Origin: an uncultured Bacilli bacterium
GTDB lineage: Bacteria; Bacillota_I; Bacilli_A; RF39; UBA660
DNA length: 64,000 nt
Direction: 5' to 3'
Assembly (NCBI GenBank): GCA_934131005.1
Contig: CAKOYV010000002.1
Span: forward strand, 1-64,000
Below the pieces are notes generated by a model that was not told the origin of the DNA, ran no database searches, and saw nothing but the letters and a program-made list of their open reading frames with translations. The translations under genes were made by a program, and so were the position numbers. Positions 51,701-59,094 of this stretch are shown piece by piece. Positions within the stretch are counted from its first letter, which is position 1. Every line of letters starts with the position of its first letter.

Positions 51701-52261
51701 CTATTTAAAAATCAAATTTAATACAAATGTTATTACAAAAGCTAACAAAATATTAATTACCACAACACCAACTACTCCCATAATAGAAGTACCACCTTTT
51801 TTCTTAGCTAACGCTAAAAGTTCTTCTTCTGTGGCATTAGGATTTTCTTCTTTTATTCGTCTTAATTTCTTAGTAATATCATCTTTATAAATTGAAGAAA
51901 AACAAAAAGAACAGATTACCAATAAACCTATAGATATTGCATCAGTAATTCCTCTAAAATAACTTTCAACATCTAATAAAACGAAAAAAATAATACTAAT
52001 CAAATATATTTTTCTATATGCCAAATAAGCTGCACCAAACAAAAATCCCCAAATACTAAATTTTCTATTTAATATTTCATTATACATTTTATCAGCCTTA
52101 GGGCCAATATAAGCCTTAATTAATTTTTCATCAAAACTAATATCAGTATTAGCACCGTTAACATCACTAGTCTTTTGTTCATATAAAGTTATAGGTGCGC
52201 CACAATTTCTACAAAATTTTTCTGAAGTATTCACTTCTTCCCCACATTTTAAACATTTCAT
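51701..52261 (-). CDS. zinc-ribbon DUF2628-like membrane protein
   Basis: Protein of 186 residues. N-terminal zinc ribbon MKCLKCGEEVNTSEKFCRNCGAPI (Cys3, Cys6, Cys17, Cys20), a linker, then FDEKLIKAYIGPKADKMYNEILNRKFSIWGFLFGAAYLAYRKIY, the DUF2628 signature, with three membrane helices after it and one at the C-terminus. Such proteins are common in Firmicutes with no known function; the ribbon may bind a partner protein. AGGAGTGGAGTAA precedes the ATG, promoter at 52312-52284. Followed by the second DUF3592 gene. Confidence 0.8.
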   Translation of the reverse strand: MKCLKCGEEVNTSEKFCRNCGAPITLYEQKTSDVNGANTDISFDEKLIKAYIGPKADKMYNEILNRKFSIWGFLFGAAYLAYRKIYLISIIFFVLLDVESYFRGITDAISIGLLVICSFCFSSIYKDDITKKLRRIKEENPNATEEELLALAKKKGGTSIMGVVGVVVINILLAFVITFVLNLIFK

Positions 52262-52283
52262 TTACTCCACTCCTTCTATTATA

Positions 52284-52312
52284 AGAATACACTATTTTTA
52301 TACATTTGTCCA
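52284..52312 (-). promoter_or_regulatory. promoter of zinc-ribbon operon
   Basis: Minus strand: TGGACA (52312-52307), 17-base spacer, TATTCT (52289-52284). Confidence 0.6.
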
Positions 52313-52344
52313 GTATTATCACAAGCTCGTTTTAATTTTAAACG

Positions 52345-52378
52345 CAAAAAAACCACTTCACTAAAATGGAGCAGTTTT
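52345..52378 (-). terminator. terminator of greA-tig operon
   Basis: Minus strand: ten-base arms (52376-52367 with 52360-52351) including two G-T pairs and one mismatch, then a seven-T run (52352-52346). Confidence 0.75.
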
Positions 52379-52401
52379 TAATATAAATATTAATAATTTA
52401 A

Positions 52402-53646
52402 TTATTTTTCACCTTTCATGATATCGATAACTTGTCTAGCTTTCATATCAAATAAAATAGCATCAATACCACCAATAGAATGTTCAACATCCTCAGTAGT
52501 CATATTATATTTCTTAGCCATCTCTTCGATTTCTTTCTTAGCTTCTTCTACATCAGCTTCAATCTTTTCTTCCTTAATAATAGCATTCAATAAATAACTA
52601 TTTTTTAATCTCTTTAAAGCTTCTTCTTTCATATGATCAATAATATCTTTCTTAGTAGTATTTGCATATTGTAAATAAATTTCTTCTGTAAGTCCTTGCA
52701 TTTTCATTCTTTCTAAGAAATCTTGATACATATTCTCAGCTTCTGCTAAAACAATTTCATCATCTATATCACAAGACATATTTTCAGTAGCAGCTTCTAA
52801 TAATTCATCCACATACTTAGATTCAGCATTTTTTTCTTTTTCAGCCTTAATTTCTTCTTTCATTTTAGCTTCTAATTCTTCTTTATTTGTAACATCTTCC
52901 ATACCTAAATCTTCAAAGAAATCTTTATCTAATTCAGGAATAACTTTTTTCTTAATTTCATTAACTTTAACTTTAAATGTTACTTTATTACCAGCTAAAT
53001 CATCAACGCCATAATCTTCTGGGAAAGTCAATTCTAAATCTTTCTCTTCTCCCTTTTTCATACCTTTAACGCCATCTTCAAATCCTGGGATAAAAGTATT
53101 ACTACCAATTTCTAGTGAATAATTTTCACCCTTACCACCATCAAAAGCTACACCATCTTTAAATCCTTCAAAATCGATAATAGCAACATCGCCATCTTCT
53201 ACGCTCTCACCATCTTCTTTAACAACCAACTCAGCATATTCTTTTAATAAAGAATCAATTTTCTCTGCAACTTCTTTTTTAGTAACAGTAACCTTATCTT
53301 TTTTTACATCTAATTTTTTATATTCACCTAATTTAACTTCTGGCTCTAAAATTAAAGTAAATTTAGCCTCTAAAGCATCATCATCCATTTTAATAATTTC
53401 AACCTTAGGTTCTACTACCATCTTCAAAGTATCATCTAAAACGATTTCTCTATACTTACTATCAATTAAAGCATTAGCAGCTTCCATAAGTATTTCTCCA
53501 GGAAATTTAGCTTCAATCATCTTTCTTGGAGCTTTTCCTTTTCTAAAACCATCTACTTTATGATTAGCATTTACTTTATTAAAAGCTTTATCTTGTGCTC
53601 CTTCCCATTCTTTTCCTTTTACTTCATACTTAACTTCCTTTTTCAT
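52402..53646 (-). CDS. tig: trigger factor
   Basis: Protein of 414 residues. N-terminal ribosome-binding domain with the GFRKGKAPRKMIE signature (~33-45), an FKBP-type prolyl isomerase domain (~140-235; VAIIDFEGFKDGVAFDGGKGENYSLEIGSNTFIPGFEDGVKGMKKGE) and the helical C-terminal chaperone domain. It binds nascent chains at the ribosome exit. AAGGAGG lies five bases before ATG 53646; an upstream frame to 53670 would overlap the greA stop and lacks a site. Second gene of greA-tig. Confidence 0.95.
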   Translation of the reverse strand: MKKEVKYEVKGKEWEGAQDKAFNKVNANHKVDGFRKGKAPRKMIEAKFPGEILMEAANALIDSKYREIVLDDTLKMVVEPKVEIIKMDDDALEAKFTLILEPEVKLGEYKKLDVKKDKVTVTKKEVAEKIDSLLKEYAELVVKEDGESVEDGDVAIIDFEGFKDGVAFDGGKGENYSLEIGSNTFIPGFEDGVKGMKKGEEKDLELTFPEDYGVDDLAGNKVTFKVKVNEIKKKVIPELDKDFFEDLGMEDVTNKEELEAKMKEEIKAEKEKNAESKYVDELLEAATENMSCDIDDEIVLAEAENMYQDFLERMKMQGLTEEIYLQYANTTKKDIIDHMKEEALKRLKNSYLLNAIIKEEKIEADVEEAKKEIEEMAKKYNMTTEDVEHSIGGIDAILFDMKARQVIDIMKGEK

Positions 53647-53656
53647 CATTTCCTCC

Positions 53657-54136
53657 TTATAGTATTTCAACTATTTCTACATCATAAGTACCATTTGGAC
53701 TTTCAACTGAACGAATTTCTCCTACTTTAGCATTCATAATAGCCTTAGCAAGTGGAGACTCATTACTAATTTTATTATTAGAAGGATCAGCTTCCTTAGA
53801 TCCTACAATACGATACTCTTCAATTTCATCATCATCATCATCTTCATCTATATATTTAACTTTAACTGTTATACCAAGGCTAACAGAATCAGTATTTCCT
53901 TTTTCAATTATTTCAGCATTTTCCATAATTTTTTCTAATTCTTGAATACGACCCTCAACTTGAGCTTGTTCACTTCTAGCAGCATCATAATCAGCATTCT
54001 CTGATAAATCGCCTAAAGCTCTAGCTTCTTTTAGTGCCTTAATAACAGCAGGTCTTCTAACATTTTTTAATTCATTTAACTCAGTTTCTAATTCTAAAAA
54101 TCCTTCATCAGTCAAATAAACTTTTTCTTCTGACAT
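53657..54136 (-). CDS. greA: transcription elongation factor GreA
   Basis: Protein of 159 residues. N-terminal coiled coil (~10-75) with RRPAVIKALKEARALGDLSENADYDAARSEQAQVEGRIQELE, including the acidic tip Asp-Leu-Ser-Glu-Asn-Ala-Asp-Tyr that reaches the polymerase active site, followed by the C-terminal FKBP-like domain (ISNESPLAKAIMNAKVGE). GreA stimulates cleavage of backtracked RNA. An acidic stretch DEDDDDDE after the coiled coil is unusual in composition. It is the first gene of the greA-tig unit, with GAGGAGG before the ATG. Confidence 0.95.
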   Translation of the reverse strand: MSEEKVYLTDEGFLELETELNELKNVRRPAVIKALKEARALGDLSENADYDAARSEQAQVEGRIQELEKIMENAEIIEKGNTDSVSLGITVKVKYIDEDDDDDEIEEYRIVGSKEADPSNNKISNESPLAKAIMNAKVGEIRSVESPNGTYDVEIVEIL

Positions 54137-54162
54137 GTCATTTCCTCCTCAACTATTTCAAA

Positions 54163-54204
54163 ATTTTACTCTATTTTACTTATTTTGTCAAGTAAAATTT
54201 TACT
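54163..54204 (-). promoter_or_regulatory. greA promoter with AGTAAAAT repeats
   Basis: Minus strand: exact TTGACA (54191-54186), 17-base spacer, TAAAAT (54168-54163). The octamer AGTAAAAT occurs four times around it (minus at 54170, 54180 and 54204; plus at 54191), two of them forming a 14-base palindrome (54191-54204). Confidence 0.65.
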
Positions 54205-54227
54205 ATATATTATATGTTTTTTAGTAT

Positions 54228-55610
54228 TTATAGTTCATTAACAATTTTTTTAAATATATCTCCTCTTTGATAAGCATTTTTAAACATATCAAAGCTTGCT
54301 GATGCTGGTGAGAATAAGACAACTTCACCTGATACGCTAACCTTTTTAGCAATATCAATAACTTCTTCTAAGGTATCAAGGACATATACTTGTAAATTAC
54401 TATTTTCCTTTTTTACTTCTTCCATTACAGCATCATATATTTTATTTTTAGTGTTGCCAAATAAAATAAGTTTACTAACGTGTTTTAAGATTGGTTTTAC
54501 CATAGGAGTATATGGAATATTTTTATCATATCCACCAGCAATTAATACAACAGGTTCTGAAAAAGCCGTAATACCAGCAATTGATTTATCTGGCGTTGTA
54601 CTAGCAGAATCATTATACCACTTAACACCATCAATCTCACGAACAAATTCTAGTCTATGACTAACTCCTGTAAACTTAGCAACTATTTTTTCTAACGTCT
54701 CATTATCAACATTAATATAATCTCTAATAGCATTAAGCGCAGCACAAATATTTAAATAATTATGCACCCCTCTTAGCAATATTTTATTAGTATCTATTAC
54801 TACCTCGTGATTATATTTAATTTTATCACCATCTAAATAATAGCAATCTTTAATATATTCACAAGAAAAATACTTAACATGCCCTAAAGCCTCGCTACTA
54901 AATTTACTAACAATATTATCATCATGATTAAGAATAACACATCCACTCTTATCCTGATTCAAAAATATACTCTTCTTTGCCTCAATATATTCTTGATAAC
55001 TAGCATGAACATCCAAATGATCAGGACTTATATTAGTAATAACAGCAACATCTGGAGATACTCTCATACCCATCAATTGAAAACTAGATAATTCCAAAAT
55101 AACTATATCATCATTATCTATACTATCCAATTTATCAAAAAGAGGTATACCAATATTACCACCCAAATAAGTATGATACCCTAAATGCGTCAAAATATGA
55201 TTAATAATTGAAGTAGTTGTAGTCTTCCCCTTACTACCAGTAACTCCAATAATATGTCCCCTAGCATATCTTATAACTTCTTCAATTTCTGTTGTTATAT
55301 AAGCCCCTCTATCACGCTCTTTAACTAAATATTCACAAGTAGGCAAACAACTAGGACTTCTAAAAATAACATCAAATCCAACTAATTTTTCTAAATAATT
55401 ATTTCCCAAAGACACTTCTAATTTATAACTGTCAACTAAACTTTTAACTTCATCTGAAAACATACCCCAATCTCTTTTATCAAATAAAGTAATATCACAC
55501 CCAAGTTTTGCTAAATATTTAATCAAAGGAATATTACTAACTCCTAACCCTATAACAGCAATTTTCTTCTTCATTAAATCTTGCTTAAATTCATAAAATT
55601 TATTAACCAT
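54228..55610 (-). CDS. murD: UDP-N-acetylmuramoyl-L-alanine--D-glutamate ligase
   Basis: Protein of 460 residues. N-terminal Rossmann domain (KKIAVIGLGVSNIPLIKYLAKLGCDITLFD), central ATP-binding GVTGSKGKTTTTS (~117-129), ELSSFQL (~172-178), and the C-terminal domain with HRLEFVREIDGVKWYNDSASTTPDKSIAGI (~310-340) and GGYDKNIPY. MurD adds D-glutamate to the muropeptide precursor in the cytosol, so the cell makes peptidoglycan. It is the last gene of the run aspS-SGNH-orf-murD. GGAGG is 18 bases before the ATG; a TAGGA is nearer, so the binding site is poorer than average. Confidence 0.95.
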   Translation of the reverse strand: MVNKFYEFKQDLMKKKIAVIGLGVSNIPLIKYLAKLGCDITLFDKRDWGMFSDEVKSLVDSYKLEVSLGNNYLEKLVGFDVIFRSPSCLPTCEYLVKERDRGAYITTEIEEVIRYARGHIIGVTGSKGKTTTTSIINHILTHLGYHTYLGGNIGIPLFDKLDSIDNDDIVILELSSFQLMGMRVSPDVAVITNISPDHLDVHASYQEYIEAKKSIFLNQDKSGCVILNHDDNIVSKFSSEALGHVKYFSCEYIKDCYYLDGDKIKYNHEVVIDTNKILLRGVHNYLNICAALNAIRDYINVDNETLEKIVAKFTGVSHRLEFVREIDGVKWYNDSASTTPDKSIAGITAFSEPVVLIAGGYDKNIPYTPMVKPILKHVSKLILFGNTKNKIYDAVMEEVKKENSNLQVYVLDTLEEVIDIAKKVSVSGEVVLFSPASASFDMFKNAYQRGDIFKKIVNEL

Positions 55611-55641
55611 TCCTACATCAATCCTCCAAACGCTAATAAAA

Positions 55642-55959
55642 CTACTTCTTATAAATATCTCTAATTATATTAATAGGTATATATTCTCCATCAATTGTAA
55701 TTAAATTATTCTTATTTCTTGCAACTACTCTTCTTGATAAAACTTCACTATCCGTAACAATTTCTACATCAGCCTTATAAACATAATCATAAGCATTAAA
55801 AATATTATCTATCTTTTTATCAATTGATACCATACTAACACCACGATTTAAATCATTACTAGCTCTTTTTTTATCATTAATAGTACTATAAACTTTTTGA
55901 ATACTATTAATACTTTTATTTACCTTATTATGATACATTTTAGGTAACTCTTTATTCAT
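55642..55959 (-). CDS. small cytosolic protein, unknown
   Basis: Protein of 105 residues, basic, without membrane segment. The N-terminal half (~1-55) is a charged helical stretch (NKELPKMYHNKVNKSINSIQKVYSTINDKKRASNDLNRG) and the second half (VYKADVEIVTDSEVLSRRVVARNKNNLITIDGEYIPINIIRDIYKK) resembles a short beta-sheet domain. I do not recognise it. GAGGTGG precedes the ATG. It lies between the SGNH hydrolase gene and murD and shares their operon. Confidence 0.6.
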   Translation of the reverse strand: MNKELPKMYHNKVNKSINSIQKVYSTINDKKRASNDLNRGVSMVSIDKKIDNIFNAYDYVYKADVEIVTDSEVLSRRVVARNKNNLITIDGEYIPINIIRDIYKK

Positions 55960-56009
55960 ATTTAATCCACCTCATTAAATTATATTGAATAGGTGCCTAA
56001 ATATAACTA

Positions 56010-57092
56010 CTAACTTCTCTTACTACACTTTGACACTAAATATGGATAGATAGTATCTTTATTAAACTTAGCATCAAAATGCAAGCCATCACGCAAACTA
56101 CAAGTATTATCCCCTTCTCTTTCTCTAAAAACATCATCATTAAAGGAAATATCATTAAAAGCATCACACACAGTATTTTTATATTCTTTTTTAATAACAT
56201 TATTAAATTCTTTTACTGATTTATTACTGCGCTCCTTATAATAACACTTAAGTTGTTCATCTTGTGTTGGAAATAACGTTACCATATTTAATGATATATT
56301 ATTAATTTTTTCATTTTTCCATTCATTATTCATAACAGAATTTATTTTTTTTACATAATCTCTTGCTATTTCACTTGGACTCTCATCCCTATCTTCTAAA
56401 TTATATTTAGCCATATCATTAACTCCCAAGTTAAATAACAATTTAATATTATACTTATGAATATCACTAGTTTTTTCTGCATACTCCGAAATAATATCTT
56501 TAACATAAGAAATAGCATTATCACTCTCATACTCTCCTAAACCAGCAAACCAATCATAGCGTCTTCCATTAATAGCCACAATATACACTTTACTATACCC
56601 ATATAAAAGTTTTTTATTAGTAGTATAAGTAACAGCACCTTTATCAGTCTTACTAAAATCATTATCCAAAGACAAATGTACCATCCTAGAATCTCCTACT
56701 ATAATTAAGATATCTTTTATATCATAAGATGTAACTTTTGTTTTTAACTTATTTCCTAAAAAAGAAGCTGTAACAGTACTAACTCCTGGAGAAATGCTCT
56801 CAATTTCTCCATTATGATTAACTTTAACGGCTCGTTTATTACTACTATTAAACTTATAAAACCTACTAACATTTATTCCAAAAACATCAGAAAGTGGTAT
56901 ATAGAAAGAATCTTTATTTTTAACTTTCAATGTTATATTATCTTCATTACTCATATCAATTTTATCATTCTTACTACCACTACCAAAGCGCATAAAATAT
57001 AACGTAACTATAAACATAATTAAAAGCAAATTAATAATTATATACTTATATTTACTTATCCTACTATCATCTATTCTTCTTCTCTTCCTCAT
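56010..57092 (-). CDS. membrane-anchored SGNH-hydrolase with Ig-like domain
   Basis: Protein of 360 residues. A basic lead (MRKRRRIDDSRISKYK), one membrane helix (~18-39), a BIG2-like Ig domain (~55-122; the KDSFYIPLSDVFG and SPGVSTVTASFLG segments) and an SGNH/GDSL hydrolase domain (~128-355) with VGDSRM (block I Ser), LGVNDM (block III Asn) and RDGLHFD (block V Asp-x-x-His). It would act outside the cell as an esterase, perhaps on wall or capsule O-acetyl groups, but the substrate is unknown. AGAGGATAAG precedes the ATG. It follows aspS by 26 bases, so it is cotranscribed. Confidence 0.75.
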   Translation of the reverse strand: MRKRRRIDDSRISKYKYIIINLLLIMFIVTLYFMRFGSGSKNDKIDMSNEDNITLKVKNKDSFYIPLSDVFGINVSRFYKFNSSNKRAVKVNHNGEIESISPGVSTVTASFLGNKLKTKVTSYDIKDILIIVGDSRMVHLSLDNDFSKTDKGAVTYTTNKKLLYGYSKVYIVAINGRRYDWFAGLGEYESDNAISYVKDIISEYAEKTSDIHKYNIKLLFNLGVNDMAKYNLEDRDESPSEIARDYVKKINSVMNNEWKNEKINNISLNMVTLFPTQDEQLKCYYKERSNKSVKEFNNVIKKEYKNTVCDAFNDISFNDDVFREREGDNTCSLRDGLHFDAKFNKDTIYPYLVSKCSKRS

Positions 57093-57118
57093 ACTTATCC
57101 TCTTTATCCTACTAATTT

Positions 57119-58870
57119 TTAATTCTTATCAATACTAATTCCCAACTCTTTTAACTGTTCACCATCAACAATATTAGGTGCCTCTGTCAACAAGCAAGAA
57201 GCTGAAGCTGTTTTAGGAAACGCTATAACATCTCTTATATTATCTGTATTAGTAAGAAGCATTGTAAGTCTATCAAGTCCAAGAGCAAATCCGCCATGAG
57301 GTGGTGTACCATATTTAAAAGCATCTATTAAGAAACCAAATTTATCATAAGCTTCCTCCCTACTAAAGCCTAAAGCCTCAAACATAACTTCTTGAACATG
57401 TTCATCATGAATTCTAATAGATCCTCCACCAGCTTCATAACCATTTATAACAATATCATATGCCTTAGCATAACAATTAGCCTTATCAGTAAGCAACTTA
57501 TCAACATCACTATCCAAAGGTGCTGTAAACGGATGATGACATGCTAAGAATCTTCCTTCTAACTCACTATATTCAAATACTGGAAAATCAGTAACCCATA
57601 ATAATTCATATGCAGAATCATCTATCAGACCAAGATCATGTCCTAATTTAGATCGTAAACTTCCTAAACTAGTTTTAACAATATTATATCCTCCACTAAC
57701 TATCAAAACTAAATCATTCTCTGATAATTGTAATTTTTCCAAAAGTAATGATTTTTCACAATCATTAAGCCCCTTAGCAAGACTACCACTAAAACTAAGA
57801 TCACTTGCTACTTTTAAGAAAGCCATTCCTGATGCTTTATATCCTTTAACAAAATCTGTAAGCTTATCAATATCTTTTCTAGAATATTTATCTGCAGCAT
57901 TCTTAACAACTAAACAGTTAATAATTCCCTTATCATCTATAACATTCTTCAAAAAAGGAATTTCTGTTTTTTCAAATATTTCTGTAATATCTAAAATAGG
58001 CATATCAAATCTTAAATCTGGTTTATCACTTCCATACATACTAATAGCATCATCATATTTCATTCTTCTAAGAGGCAATTTTATATCAATGCCTTTTATT
58101 TCCCTAAAAACATCTCTAATTAACTCTTCTCCAACTTGCATAACATCATTGCTATCAACAAAACTCATCTCTACATCTACTTGCGTAAACTCAGGTTGAC
58201 GATCTGCACGTAAATCTTCATCTCTAAAACATTTGGCAATTTGATAATATTTTTCAAATCCTGATACCATTAATAATTGTTTAAATATTTGTGGTGATTG
58301 TGGTAAGGCATAAAACTCTCCCTTACTAACTCTTGAAGGTACCAAATAATCTCTAGCTCCTTCGGGTGTAGATTTACATAAAATCGGTGTTTCTATTTCG
58401 ATAAATCCATTATTATTAAAATATTTACGAACTGCTTGCATAATCTTTGAACGAGTAATTATTTTATCACGAATAACACCTCTTCTAAGATCAAGATAAC
58501 GATACTTAAGTCTTGTATCTTCTAAAGCATTTGTATCATCAGTAATTTCAAAAGGTAATGGACTAGAACTATTGATAACTTCTAAAGAATTAACTTGAAC
58601 TTCAATACTTCCTGTCTTCATCTTATCATTGACATTTTCTCTTTCCAAAACAACTCCTACAACTTTAATAACAGACTCACTCTTAAGATTACTAGCAGTC
58701 TCATAAAACTCATTATCATCACGAAAAACTAATTGAACTATCCCACTTCTATCACGTAAATCAACAAAAATTAATCCCCCTAAATCACGCTTTTTACTAA
58801 CCCAACCATATAAGGTTACTTCTCTTCCTATATCATTTATGCCTAAACTAGCATTATCTTGTTTTTTCAC
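57119..58870 (-). CDS. aspS: aspartate--tRNA ligase
   Basis: Protein of 583 residues. N-terminal OB-fold anticodon-binding domain (VTLYGWVSKKRDLGGLIFVDLRDRSGIVQLVF), class II core with SPEGARDYLVPSR and QSPQIFKQLLMVSGFEKYYQIAKCFRDEDLRADRQPEFTQ, the bacterial insertion domain, and motif 3 GLDRLTMLLT. It charges tRNA-Asp. The start is GTG at 58870 (MKKQDNASLGINDIG...), which fits family lengths; GGAAGGA lies upstream. A longer frame to 58900 would start inside the leader. Its leader contains a compact T-box (58897-59050), so expression is controlled by uncharged tRNA-Asp. It heads the run aspS-SGNH-orf-murD. Confidence 0.95.
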   Translation of the reverse strand: MKKQDNASLGINDIGREVTLYGWVSKKRDLGGLIFVDLRDRSGIVQLVFRDDNEFYETASNLKSESVIKVVGVVLERENVNDKMKTGSIEVQVNSLEVINSSSPLPFEITDDTNALEDTRLKYRYLDLRRGVIRDKIITRSKIMQAVRKYFNNNGFIEIETPILCKSTPEGARDYLVPSRVSKGEFYALPQSPQIFKQLLMVSGFEKYYQIAKCFRDEDLRADRQPEFTQVDVEMSFVDSNDVMQVGEELIRDVFREIKGIDIKLPLRRMKYDDAISMYGSDKPDLRFDMPILDITEIFEKTEIPFLKNVIDDKGIINCLVVKNAADKYSRKDIDKLTDFVKGYKASGMAFLKVASDLSFSGSLAKGLNDCEKSLLLEKLQLSENDLVLIVSGGYNIVKTSLGSLRSKLGHDLGLIDDSAYELLWVTDFPVFEYSELEGRFLACHHPFTAPLDSDVDKLLTDKANCYAKAYDIVINGYEAGGGSIRIHDEHVQEVMFEALGFSREEAYDKFGFLIDAFKYGTPPHGGFALGLDRLTMLLTNTDNIRDVIAFPKTASASCLLTEAPNIVDGEQLKELGISIDKN

Positions 58871-58896
58871 TAAATACCAATCCTTCCTAAATAAAA

Positions 58897-59035
58897 GCAC
58901 CTAAAAGAAATAATATAAAGACGAATTAAAAATCCGCGGTGCCACTTTATTTCACTTACGTGCTCTTTTACTCTTAACGTGAGTTATCCGTTTTGCCATA
59001 AAACTAGCTGTCACTACTAGCCAACAAATAAATAT
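58897..59035 (-). ncRNA. T-box leader of aspS (compact, tRNA-Asp responsive)
   Basis: Minus strand. The core AAAGTGGCACCGCGG (58948-58934) matches the T-box consensus. The following TTTAATTCGTCTTT gives the antiterminator partner (AAAG with CTTT). Upstream a short hairpin (GGCTAG 59022-59017 with CTAGTT 59007-59002) has a nine-base loop that contains GAC (59012-59010), an aspartate codon. The variable T-box base in UGGC is C, which pairs with the discriminator G73 of tRNA-Asp. An alternative hairpin GGCACC (58943-58938) with GGTGCT (58902-58897) followed by TTTATTT would be the terminator. The whole 5' domain from the likely start at ~59035 to the T-box is about 90 bases, much shorter than the canonical Stem I with its distal loops. 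Confidence 0.8.
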
Positions 59036-59041
59036 ATTAAC

Positions 59042-59050
59042 ATTATATCA
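59042..59050 (-). promoter_or_regulatory. extended -10 of aspS T-box transcript
   Basis: TGATATAAT on the minus strand (59050-59042). A clear -35 is not found; transcription is expected from about 59035. Confidence 0.65.
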
Positions 59051-59094
59051 TAAATAACTATAACATTCCTAATTTTAACTTAAAATTAACCAAA

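Noticed and set aside
56814..57002. Plus-strand 62-codon frame inside the SGNH gene
   Set aside because: Antisense to the signal-anchor and Ig domain code; no binding site.
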